Below, piece after piece: positions 7,004 through 14,900 of a stretch of DNA of 32,070 nucleotides. This DNA comes from a virus: the IMG/VR virus record IMGVR_UViG_3300020183_000292, positions 1 through 32,070 of that record; one strand, 5' to 3'. The notes below the pieces were generated by a model. It did no database searches, was not told the DNA's origin, and worked only from the letters and a program-made list of their open reading frames with translations. The first letter of the stretch is position 1. Each line of letters begins with the position of its first letter. The position numbers and the translations under genes were made by a program.

Positions 7004-7963
7004 ATGGCAAAACCAACCTCAAGAACTCAATTTAAAGATTATTGCTTACGAAGACTTGGCCATCCAGTTATTGAAATTAATGTGGATGACGACCAAGTAG
7101 AAGATCGTATTGACGATGCTCTTCAATTTTTCCACGACTATCACTTTGATGGTTGTGAAAAGATTTACATGAAACATCAATTCACACAAGAAGATATTGA
7201 TAGACGATGGATCTATGCGCCAGATGCTGTCATATTTGTTAATGCTGTTTTACCATTTGATGATTCAAATTCATCAATTAATATGTTTGACTTACGTTAT
7301 CAATTACGTTTGCATGACTTGTATGACTTTACATCTGTATCTTATGTGTCATATGAAATTACGATGCAACATATTCGCACATTAAATTTATTATTCTCTG
7401 GCACACCACAATTTAGATTTAATCGCCATCAAAATAAATTAATGCTTGATATTGACTGGTCAAGAGATGCAGAAGTTGGTAAATATGTAATTATTGAATG
7501 TTATCGTAAGTTAGAACCGGATACAATTACTTTGACTGGCACAGTAACGGGTAACACATCATCTAATACACTTGTTGGCACATCTACCATATTTGACCAA
7601 GAAATTATTGAAAATGATTTCATTACTTTGAGTAATGGTGTAGAAGTTCAAGTTCGTAAAATTAATTCACCAACAGAAATTGTAATTGCAGCTAATACAT
7701 TAAGTGCGAATGCGACTGCCAACACAATGACCAAAGAGGGTTATTCAGATGTTTGGGACGATAGATTTTTAAAACAATATACTACCGCAAAAATAAAATA
7801 TCAATGGGGTTCTAACTTAAGTAAGTTTGCTGGTGTTCAATTACCTGGCGGAGTAACACTTGATGGTCCAAAAATTATGGAAGAAGCTCAAAGAGAAATT
7901 GATAAAATAGAAGAAGAAATGCAAAGTTATAATGTATTGCCAAATGATTATTTCATGGGTTAA
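7004..7963 (+). CDS. 13: Neck protein gp13
   Basis: In T4, gp13 and gp14 close the filled head and form the neck to which the tail joins. The 319-residue product (T4 gp13 about 309) begins MAKPTSRTQFKDYCLRRLGH and has the hallmark INVDDDQVEDRIDDALQFF segment, then YHFDGCEK.YMKHQ and an IYECYRKLEP-like block. A Thr/Asn-rich beta insertion (about residues 178-245) sits before the conserved C-terminal part (DRFLKQYTTAKIKYQWGSNL, GPKIMEEAQREI). It starts four bases after the fibre gene and precedes gp14 by six, so it is co-transcribed with the neck and terminase genes. Confidence 0.9.
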   Translation: MAKPTSRTQFKDYCLRRLGHPVIEINVDDDQVEDRIDDALQFFHDYHFDGCEKIYMKHQFTQEDIDRRWIYAPDAVIFVNAVLPFDDSNSSINMFDLRYQLRLHDLYDFTSVSYVSYEITMQHIRTLNLLFSGTPQFRFNRHQNKLMLDIDWSRDAEVGKYVIIECYRKLEPDTITLTGTVTGNTSSNTLVGTSTIFDQEIIENDFITLSNGVEVQVRKINSPTEIVIAANTLSANATANTMTKEGYSDVWDDRFLKQYTTAKIKYQWGSNLSKFAGVQLPGGVTLDGPKIMEEAQREIDKIEEEMQSYNVLPNDYFMG

Positions 7964-7969
7964 TAATGA

Positions 7970-8851
7970 ATGGCCACCAATTTATATTTTAATAATTTTC
8001 CAGAGAACATAACTTCAGAGCAACTGCTTGTTGAAGATTTGGTCATTGAATCACTCAAGATTCATGGCATGAGTGTTTTTTATCTTCCAAGATCCAGCCG
8101 TGATACAGTTGATTTTATTTTTGGTGAAGATACTCTTAAGCAATATGTTGAAGCTTATCCTCTTGAGATGTATTTGGAAAATGTTACAGGTATGGAAGGC
8201 GAACAAGACTTTATATCTAAATTTGGTTTAGAAATTCGTGATGAAGTTCAATTACTTGTTTCTCGCCGTAGATTTAAAACAACTATTCCTCAAAATAGAC
8301 CAAAAGAAGGTGATTTAATTTATATTCCTTTGGTGCAAAACTTCTTTGAAATTACTTTTGTAGAACACGAAAATGACCAGGCTATGTTTTATACATTAGG
8401 CCGTGGTCGTGGTGGCAATGTTTATGTGTTTGCTCTTAAACTTAAACAGTTTGTATTTTCTAATGAAATTATTGAAACAGGTATAGCTGAAATTGATGAT
8501 TCAATTAGAAACTATTATCCAAAAACAAAAATTACAATAAGTGCTGGTACTGGTAAATTTATTACTGATGAGTTGGTTTATGTGGGTGCTAATTTAGCTT
8601 CTGCCACAGCTCAAGCTCTTGTTTATGAATTTACTCCAAATACTCATATTGAAGTATATAGAACAATTGGCACATTTAGTTCAGGCACATTAAAAGGAAA
8701 TACAAGTAATGCACAATGGACAATTAGTACCGTTGATACAATGACAGTAATGAATACTGCCTTTGAAGATATACAAGATAATGCTCGTATTGAGGCTGAA
8801 AGTGATAGCATTATTGATTGGACAGAAACAAATCCGTTTGGTGGTGATTAA
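7970..8851 (+). CDS. 14: Neck protein gp14
   Basis: 293 residues (T4 gp14 about 256). The start MATNLYFNNFPENITSEQLLVEDL and the segments KIHGMSVFYLPRSS and DFIFGEDTL are characteristic of gp14, followed by LEMYLENVTGMEGEQDFISKF and RPKEGDLIYIPL. It works with gp13 to complete the head after packaging. It overlaps gene 15 by one base (TAATG) and follows gp13 closely. A C-terminal Ser/Thr-rich stretch with a GTFSSG-like motif resembles the extension in gp13. Assignment firm from sequence pattern and synteny. Confidence 0.9.
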   Translation: MATNLYFNNFPENITSEQLLVEDLVIESLKIHGMSVFYLPRSSRDTVDFIFGEDTLKQYVEAYPLEMYLENVTGMEGEQDFISKFGLEIRDEVQLLVSRRRFKTTIPQNRPKEGDLIYIPLVQNFFEITFVEHENDQAMFYTLGRGRGGNVYVFALKLKQFVFSNEIIETGIAEIDDSIRNYYPKTKITISAGTGKFITDELVYVGANLASATAQALVYEFTPNTHIEVYRTIGTFSSGTLKGNTSNAQWTISTVDTMTVMNTAFEDIQDNARIEAESDSIIDWTETNPFGGD

Positions 8852-9843
8852 TGTTAGGTAATGATCAATTTTATAATAGAACAATACGAAAAGTTGTAGT
8901 GGCTTTTGGCACTCTTTTTAACGATATTACCTTACAAAGATATACTTTAGATGGTGTAACTAAAAAAGAAGTCTTTAAAGTTCCTTTATCCTATGGTTCC
9001 AAAGAGAAGTATTTAGCTCGTATTACTTCAGACCCTAATCTAACTAAATCTGTCGTTACGGTCGTTCCTCGTATATCCTTTGAGTTAACCGGAATGAGTT
9101 ATGATACCTCTCGTAAGCAGGTGTCAACTCTACAAAACTTTTCAGCAAACACAGCGACTGCCATTAAAACACAGTATTCACCTATTCCTTATAATTTTGA
9201 TTTTTCAATGTCAATTTATGTAAGAAACACCGAAGACGGCACTCAAATACTTGAACAAATATTGCCATTTTTTACTCCAGATTTTAATGTTACCGTAGAT
9301 TTTGTTCCATCCATGGATCAAAAATATGATATGCCCGTATTATTAAATTCTGTAGCAAATGAAGTTGATTATGAAGGCGACATGTTATCAACACGTTTAA
9401 TTATATGGAATTTAGAATTTACAGCTAAAAGTTATATTTGGCCTCCAGTTAAATCGGGTGAAATTATTCGTCAAGCTAATACAAGCATTTTCATTGACAC
9501 TCAATCAAGAACTTCACAAAAAGTATTTGTTGATAAAGCAAACGGGTCTGGTTATTTTGCTGACGAAGAAACTATTTTTGTAACAGCCAGAGATATAACT
9601 GGTGATGTATCTTATTTCAGTAATTCAAACACCGGTATTTTGGTGATAAGTAACCTAAATAAATTACTTGAAGCAAATGATATTGTAGTTGGTGCAACAA
9701 GTAACGCTTCTTATACAGTTACTTCGGTTGATACGAATCCATTAAGAGCAGTTTTAATTATTACCACACCCGAACCAATTTCAGCTAATGTTGATGATGA
9801 GTTTGGGTTCTCTGAAACAATTTTTGAATGGCCTAATACATAA
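8851..9843 (+). CDS. 15: Tail sheath stabiliser / tail terminator gp15
   Basis: 330 residues (T4 gp15 about 272). Conserved blocks are the N-terminal DQFYNRTIRKVVVAFGTLFNDI, PLSYGSKEKYLARI, VPRISFELTGMSYD, QYSPIPYNFDFSMSIYV and the NLEFTAKSYIWPPV region. gp15 forms the hexamer that caps the finished tail and binds the neck. The C-terminal 100 residues (after residue about 210) are an extra beta-rich extension relative to T4. Start overlaps the stop of gene 14 and the stop overlaps the start of gene 16, giving a translationally coupled set. Confidence 0.9.
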   Translation: MLGNDQFYNRTIRKVVVAFGTLFNDITLQRYTLDGVTKKEVFKVPLSYGSKEKYLARITSDPNLTKSVVTVVPRISFELTGMSYDTSRKQVSTLQNFSANTATAIKTQYSPIPYNFDFSMSIYVRNTEDGTQILEQILPFFTPDFNVTVDFVPSMDQKYDMPVLLNSVANEVDYEGDMLSTRLIIWNLEFTAKSYIWPPVKSGEIIRQANTSIFIDTQSRTSQKVFVDKANGSGYFADEETIFVTARDITGDVSYFSNSNTGILVISNLNKLLEANDIVVGATSNASYTVTSVDTNPLRAVLIITTPEPISANVDDEFGFSETIFEWPNT

Positions 9844-10256
9844 TGTCTAAATTAAATAATAAATTATCTAAAGTATTAAACACTAAATCGATAGAAGTTA
9901 ATCCCATGGTTGAAATATCAACAACTAAAGTTGTTACTACAAATATAGTTGAGGAAGATGCTAATTTTGCTCGTAATAATATTAGAGAACTAATTATTAA
10001 AGGCAATCAAGCCATGGATCAATTATTAGCTGTTGCTAAAGAATCAGAACATCCTCGTGCATATGAAGTAGCTGCAACTTTAATTAAAAGTTTAGCGGAT
10101 ATGAATAAAGATTTGTTAGATTTGCAAAAAAAACGCAAAGATTTAATCCCCAATGAAGATAATTTTGCAGGAAATACCAAAAATTTAAATGTAGATAAGG
10201 CGATTTTTGTTGGATCTACAAACGAATTAGTTAAGTTTTTAAAGAGCAATAAATAA
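9843..10256 (+). CDS. 16: Terminase small subunit gp16
   Basis: 137 residues (T4 gp16 about 164). The central helical hairpin FARNNIRELIIKGNQAMDQLLAVAKESEHPRAYEVAATLIKSLADMNKDLLDLQKKRKDL is the signature coiled-coil oligomerisation core of T4 gp16, which recognises or regulates DNA entry into the gp17 motor. The final part (KAIFVGSTNELVKFLKS) is also typical. It overlaps gene 15 by one base. Unusually, gene 17 does not follow directly: a Dps-like gene and a small membrane ORF intervene. Confidence 0.88.
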   Translation: MSKLNNKLSKVLNTKSIEVNPMVEISTTKVVTTNIVEEDANFARNNIRELIIKGNQAMDQLLAVAKESEHPRAYEVAATLIKSLADMNKDLLDLQKKRKDLIPNEDNFAGNTKNLNVDKAIFVGSTNELVKFLKSNK

Positions 10257-10264
10257 GGATTATC

Positions 10265-10699
10265 ATGGAAAAACTCATTGAACAACTCAAAACAATTTTA
10301 GGCACAAACTTTGGTTTATATTTTAAAGCTCACTCGTTTCATTGGAACATAGAGGGTGCAGACTTTATTCAATACCATAAGTTTTTAGCTAAATTATATG
10401 AACAAATTTTCAATAACACAGATTTAATTGCTGAAAAAATTCGTGCATTAGGATCTTATGCTCCAACAGGTTTAGATAGAATGCTTGAATTATGTGATAT
10501 TCAAGACAATGAAAATATCCCATCAGCCATTGAAATGTTTGCACAATTAAAAAGTGATAATGACCGATTTATCATTCATTTGAGAGCTGGTATTATATTA
10601 GCTGATCAAGTTGGCGAACCAGCAGTTTCTAATTTTTTACAAGAAATATTAGACCAACATCAAAAACACGCATGGTTTTTAAGCACTTTGATTAAATGA
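10265..10699 (+). CDS. dps: Dps / ferritin-like protein
   Basis: The 144-residue chain is a four-helix ferritin-like protein. FHWNIEGADFIQYHKF around residues 25-40 matches the Dps signature (HWN..G..F...H). Aligning with E. coli Dps ferroxidase ligands, His51, His63, Asp78 and Glu82 correspond to His26, His38, Asp53 and Glu57 with exact spacing, but Asp67 is replaced by Ala42. The long basic N-terminal DNA-binding tail of E. coli Dps is absent. Dps proteins oxidise iron and protect DNA from peroxide. The location between terminase genes 16 and 17 suggests late expression and action at packaging or in the virion, which is inference. A ribosome binding site AAGGA precedes the ATG. Confidence 0.85.
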   Translation: MEKLIEQLKTILGTNFGLYFKAHSFHWNIEGADFIQYHKFLAKLYEQIFNNTDLIAEKIRALGSYAPTGLDRMLELCDIQDNENIPSAIEMFAQLKSDNDRFIIHLRAGIILADQVGEPAVSNFLQEILDQHQKHAWFLSTLIK

Positions 10700-10869
10700 T
10701 CAAAATATATAATAGATTATGGTCACCAATATTCTTTATGATGGCAATTATAAGTTATTATTTAAACTGTAATGAGATAATTTGTCATCATAGCCACAGT
10801 TTATATGAAATGCCTCTAATGTGGTCAATAATGGGATTGGCACATTTGAGCGTTTGGTTTAACAAATAA
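10696..10869 (+). CDS. Small two-helix membrane protein (57 aa), unknown
   Basis: The ATG overlaps the dps stop (ATGA) and the TAA is followed at once by the gene 17 ATG, so the ORF fills the gap exactly, a strong sign that it is real. The product has two hydrophobic segments (about residues 8-23 and 40-55) joined by a polar loop with CHHSHS. That gives a likely two-pass inner-membrane protein with a His/Cys-rich turn. No family recognised. Translational coupling with dps hints at a shared role, perhaps metal-related, but that is speculation. Confidence 0.6.
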   Translation: MIKIYNRLWSPIFFMMAIISYYLNCNEIICHHSHSLYEMPLMWSIMGLAHLSVWFNK

Positions 10870-12504
10870 ATGGAAAATATTGATGGTTATCTTGGAAATC
10901 AACGCCTAAAAAAAGTAGGCATTGATTTACCCTACACAGAGGAACAAGTAGCAGAAATTATTAAATGTACCGAGAACCCGGTATATTTTATACGAAATTA
11001 TGTAAAAATTGTAAATGTAGATCACGGTTTGGTTCCATTTGATATGTGGCCATTTCAAGAAGAAATGGTTAATACATTTCATAATAATCGTTTTTGTATT
11101 GCAAAAATGCCTCGTCAGGTTGGTAAAACAACCACCACCGTAGGTTATATGTTATGGTCTGTTTTATTTAATCCAGATTATACAATAGGCATATTAGCAA
11201 ATAAAGGTTCATTGGCTCGTGAGATTTTAGATCGATTAACCAAAGCTTATGAATATTTGCCAGTATGGTTGCAACAAGGTGTTTTAGTTTGGAATAAAGG
11301 TAACATTGAATTAGAAAATGGGTCAAAGATATTTGCATACGCCACATCAGCTGATGGTGTCCGAGGCGGTTCTTATAATTTAATATTTCTTGATGAGTTT
11401 GCATTTGTGCCACACAATATGGCACAAGACTTTTTTCAATCAACTTACCCTGTAATTTCTTCTGGTCAAACAACCAAAGTAATTATTGTATCTACACCTA
11501 ATGGATTAAATCAGTTTTATAAAATGTGGACTGATGCAATTGAAGGTCGTTCTACATATAAACCTTTAGAAGTTCATTGGTCACAAGTGCCAGGTCGTAA
11601 CGAAGAGTGGAAAAACGAAACAATACGAAATACAAGTGAAGAGCAGTTTCGTGTAGAATTTGAAACGGAATTTATTGGTTCATCAGCAACATTAATTTCT
11701 GGAACCAAGTTAAGAAGTTTAGCATTTCATAATCCAATATCTTCAGATGAAGGATTAGACATATATGAACAACCCATACCAGGCAATCTGTATATTGCCA
11801 CAGTTGATTGTGCAGAGGGTATAGAGGCTGATTATTCTGCTATAAACGTGATTGATGTAACACAAACACCCTATAAGCAAGTTGCTAAATATAGAAATAA
11901 TAAATTACCATTATTATTTTTTCCTACTATCATTTATTCGGTGGCAAAAAAATATAATGAAGCCTATGCGTTAATTGAAACAAATAACATAGGTCAACAA
12001 GTGGTTGATATTTTACACTATGATTTAGAGTATGAAAACATATACAAGTTAGAGCATCATCATATCAAAGGTCAAAGTATATCAGCTGGTTTTAAACGAT
12101 CTACCTCTTTTGGTATTAAAACAACAAAATCTGTCAAGAAAATTGGATGTGCTAACTTAAAAACACTTATTGAAAACGATAAATTAATCATTAATGACTT
12201 TGACACAATAGCTGAAATGAACACTTTTTCTAGGGTTCGTGGCACCTATGCGGCTGAAGAAGGCAATAATGACGATTTAGTAATGGGATTAGTTTTATTT
12301 GCATGGCTAACAGCGCAAACATTCTTTAAAGATTCTACAAGTATTGATGTAAGAAAGTTAATGTTGGCAGAGCAAAATATGTTGGTTGACGAAGATTTAA
12401 CTCCTGTGGGCATTATAGATGACGGAAAAAGAGAGGAAATTACGATTGACCGTGAAAATAATGATATATGGACAGAAAAGGGCTATACTTCTTCAATTTT
12501 TTAA
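10870..12504 (+). CDS. 17: Terminase large subunit gp17
   Basis: The packaging motor ATPase and headful nuclease. In the 544-residue product (T4 gp17 610) the N-terminal ATPase has Walker A at residues 80-88 (MPRQVGKTT), an adenine-binding WPFQ region upstream, and Walker B LIFLDEF with Asp175-Glu176. The C-terminal RNase H-like nuclease begins around TVDCAEGIEADYSAI (Asp313), with ETNNIGQQVVDIL and a NNDDLVMGLVLF acidic cluster further on. It starts directly after the small membrane ORF. Assignment is certain from motifs and position. Confidence 0.96.
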   Translation: MENIDGYLGNQRLKKVGIDLPYTEEQVAEIIKCTENPVYFIRNYVKIVNVDHGLVPFDMWPFQEEMVNTFHNNRFCIAKMPRQVGKTTTTVGYMLWSVLFNPDYTIGILANKGSLAREILDRLTKAYEYLPVWLQQGVLVWNKGNIELENGSKIFAYATSADGVRGGSYNLIFLDEFAFVPHNMAQDFFQSTYPVISSGQTTKVIIVSTPNGLNQFYKMWTDAIEGRSTYKPLEVHWSQVPGRNEEWKNETIRNTSEEQFRVEFETEFIGSSATLISGTKLRSLAFHNPISSDEGLDIYEQPIPGNLYIATVDCAEGIEADYSAINVIDVTQTPYKQVAKYRNNKLPLLFFPTIIYSVAKKYNEAYALIETNNIGQQVVDILHYDLEYENIYKLEHHHIKGQSISAGFKRSTSFGIKTTKSVKKIGCANLKTLIENDKLIINDFDTIAEMNTFSRVRGTYAAEEGNNDDLVMGLVLFAWLTAQTFFKDSTSIDVRKLMLAEQNMLVDEDLTPVGIIDDGKREEITIDRENNDIWTEKGYTSSIF

Positions 12505-12508
12505 AAAA

Positions 12509-12516
12509 CTAAATAC
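12509..12516 (+). promoter_or_regulatory. Possible variant late promoter (CTAAATAC) upstream of sheath gene
   Basis: Same ACTAAATACA string as at 2508, in the 77-base gap after gene 17. The rest of the gap is AT-rich, contains an ACTATAAAAG string, and ends with the strong ribosome binding site AAAGGAG. A dedicated promoter here would suit the high demand for sheath and tube protein. Confidence 0.45.
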
Positions 12517-12581
12517 ACTATAAAAGAATTCAATAACAATATTATATTATTCGTAAAGTAATTATTTAAAGGAGAAATCCA

Positions 12582-14279
12582 ATGGCATTTCAGCTCTCAC
12601 CTGGGGTAAATGTATCAGAAATAGATTTGACTACAATTGTCCCCTCAGTTCCAACTTCAATTGGAGCATTTGCTGGTATATTTCAATGGGGTCCAATCGA
12701 TGAAATTGTAACTGTTTCAGACGAAGTAAATCTAGTTGAAAGATTTTTTAAACCATATTCCGATAACTATGAATATTGGTTTTCAGCAGCGAATTTTTTA
12801 GCATACTCAAATAATCTTAAAACTGTTCGTGCAGGTAGTATTGCTTCAACAAAAAATGCTGTGTCTAATGGTTCAGCAGTATTAATTAAAAATGATGATG
12901 CTTATGATGATAATTTTTCAGGCGGTGCAAACACATATGGTGAATTCGCAGCTCGCTATGCTGGTGCTGTAGGCAACTCACTTAAAGTTTCTTTATGTGA
13001 CGCAAATACTTACTCTGGTTGGGCTTTTGCCTCACAATTTACAGCTGCACCAGGCACTTCAACATATACATCATCCGTTGGTGGTGCTAATGATGAAATT
13101 CACGTTATTGTTATTGACCAAGACGGCGAATTTACAGGCACACAAAATACAGTTCTTGAAAAATATGCTTTTGTATCTAAAGCGTCAGATGCTAAAGATG
13201 ATTCAGGCAATACTAATTACTATAAAAATGTTATTACAAATAAATCAAAATATATTCATTGGTTAAGTCACCCAACAGCAAACGGCGGAGCTTCATATGC
13301 TAATGCAAGCTCAACATGGGGCACTACAGCTACCAATAAATCTTTTAGTAATTTATCAGCTAATGTGACAATATCACTTATTAATGGTGCAGATGGCACA
13401 ATTTCTACTGCAAACGTTATTACAGCTTATGATCAATTTGCTAATGCTGATTCAGTTGATATCTCATTAATTGTTTCTGGTCCTGCTGGTACAACTCTTG
13501 CTGCTAATCTTATTACATTGGCAGGAACTCGTAAAGATTGTTTAGCATTCTTATCACCAGAAAAAGCAGATTGTGTTGATAACGCTGGTTCTGAAGTAAC
13601 AGATATTAAAGCTTATCGTGATACATTAACAAGCAGTTCATATGCGGTATTAGATTCTAATTGGAAATATCAATACGACAAATACAACGATGTGTATCGC
13701 TGGGTACCATTAAATGGTGACATTGCTGGTCTATGTGCAAGAACAGACCTTGAACGTGATCCATGGTTCTCACCAGGCGGTCTCAATCGTGGTATTATCA
13801 AAAATGTAATTAAACTTGCATGGAATCCAACAAAAACAAATCGTGATGATTTGTATGTAAAAGGTATTAATCCTATTGTTACATTCCAAGGTGAAGGTGT
13901 AGTATTATTTGGCGATAAGACGCTTTTATCTAAACCAAGCGCTTTTGATCGTATTAATGTTCGTAGGTTGTTCATTGTTCTTGAGAAAGCTCTTGCTCGT
14001 GCAGCTCGCTTCTCTCTCTTTGAGTTCAATGACCAATTTACCAGAGCTCAGTTTGTTGCTCTTGTAGAACCGTTCTTGCGTGATGTTCAAGGTCGCCGAG
14101 GCATCTTTGACTTCCGTGTGGTTTGTGATGAAACAAACAATACGCCAGAGGTTATAGATAGAAACGAATTTATCGGTGATATTTTCATTAAACCATCTAG
14201 ATCAATTAACTTTATTCAACTTAACTTTATAGCAGTAAGAACAGGTGTAAGTTTTGATGAAGTTGTTGGTAAGTTTTAA
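12582..14279 (+). CDS. 18: Tail sheath protein gp18
   Basis: 565 residues (T4 gp18 659). The start MAFQLSPGVNVSEIDLTTIV and following SIGAFAGIFQWGP are hallmarks of contractile sheath subunits; the conserved C-terminal core includes WVPLNGDIAGLCARTD, PWFSPGGLNRG and FDRINVRRLF...EKALARAARF, which form the sheath connecting mesh. About 140 residues in the middle (residues about 105-270) are Asn/Thr/Ser-rich and likely form the variable protruding domain. A strong AAAGGAG ribosome binding site supports high expression. It is followed by the tube gene. Confidence 0.95.
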   Translation: MAFQLSPGVNVSEIDLTTIVPSVPTSIGAFAGIFQWGPIDEIVTVSDEVNLVERFFKPYSDNYEYWFSAANFLAYSNNLKTVRAGSIASTKNAVSNGSAVLIKNDDAYDDNFSGGANTYGEFAARYAGAVGNSLKVSLCDANTYSGWAFASQFTAAPGTSTYTSSVGGANDEIHVIVIDQDGEFTGTQNTVLEKYAFVSKASDAKDDSGNTNYYKNVITNKSKYIHWLSHPTANGGASYANASSTWGTTATNKSFSNLSANVTISLINGADGTISTANVITAYDQFANADSVDISLIVSGPAGTTLAANLITLAGTRKDCLAFLSPEKADCVDNAGSEVTDIKAYRDTLTSSSYAVLDSNWKYQYDKYNDVYRWVPLNGDIAGLCARTDLERDPWFSPGGLNRGIIKNVIKLAWNPTKTNRDDLYVKGINPIVTFQGEGVVLFGDKTLLSKPSAFDRINVRRLFIVLEKALARAARFSLFEFNDQFTRAQFVALVEPFLRDVQGRRGIFDFRVVCDETNNTPEVIDRNEFIGDIFIKPSRSINFIQLNFIAVRTGVSFDEVVGKF

Positions 14280-14285
14280 TAAATA
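14278..14285 (+). promoter_or_regulatory. Possible late promoter AATAAATA before the tube gene
   Basis: A seven-of-eight match to TATAAATA overlaps the gp18 stop and lies 22 bases before the gp19 ATG, followed by ACAGGAG. It partly consists of the stop codon, so chance is not excluded. Confidence 0.35.
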
Positions 14286-14306
14286 GAGAAACAGGAGATA
14301 TAAAAA

Positions 14307-14852
14307 ATGGCTTTTTCCGTAAATGAATTTAGAAGTCAAATGGTTGGTGACGGCGCTCGTCCAAATCTGTTTGAAGTGTCTATGCCTTTTCCCGTGTTCT
14401 CTGCACCAGGAGATGCACAAACTAAATTAACTTTCATGTGTAAAACAGCACAATTACCAGGTTCAACTATTGGTGTTGTGCCAGTTCAATATTTTGGCCG
14501 TGAATTAAAATTTGTTGGCAATAGAACATTTGCAGACTGGACAATTAACATTATCAATGATGAAGATTTTATCATTCGTAACGCATTTGAAAGATGGATG
14601 AATGGTATTAATAGTCACAATCTTAATGTGCGTAATCCGGCTGCTCTTGCACCGTTAGGATATTCAGTTGATGGCGATGTCAGACAATTTGGCAAAAAAG
14701 GTGATACACTTAAAAGATACAAATTTGTTGGTTTATATCCAACAGATTTAGCTCCAATTGATGTTGATTGGGGCGCTAATGACACAATTGAGGAATTTAC
14801 AGTAACTATGTCCTACCAATGGTGGGAATCAGTTGAAACTGGTGTGGTGTAA
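14307..14852 (+). CDS. 19: Tail tube protein gp19
   Basis: 181 residues (T4 gp19 163). The segments KLTFMCKTAQLPGSTI, VPVQYFGRELKFVGNRTF, DWTINIINDEDFIIRNAFERWM and the late GLYPTDLAPIDVDW are diagnostic for the tube subunit that stacks into hexamers inside the sheath. It has a good ribosome binding site (CAGGAG) and is followed by a strong terminator, so sheath and tube form the end of a late unit. Confidence 0.95.
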   Translation: MAFSVNEFRSQMVGDGARPNLFEVSMPFPVFSAPGDAQTKLTFMCKTAQLPGSTIGVVPVQYFGRELKFVGNRTFADWTINIINDEDFIIRNAFERWMNGINSHNLNVRNPAALAPLGYSVDGDVRQFGKKGDTLKRYKFVGLYPTDLAPIDVDWGANDTIEEFTVTMSYQWWESVETGVV

Positions 14853-14858
14853 TTTAAC

Positions 14859-14887
14859 GAGAAAGGCTTCGGCCTTTCTCTTTTTTT
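14859..14887 (+). terminator. Strong UUCG-loop terminator after gp19
   Basis: A perfect 9-bp stem GAGAAAGGC / GCCTTTCTC closed by a TTCG tetraloop and followed by seven T. The T run leads straight into the ribosome binding site of the portal gene (TTAGGATGA). Confidence 0.95.
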
Positions 14888-14900
14888 AGGATGATATAAA

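Noticed and set aside
10248-10255. AATAAATA before dps as a late promoter
   Set aside because: It is made of the last codons and stop of gene 16 and is so close to the dps ATG that a transcript would lack space for the ribosome binding site.
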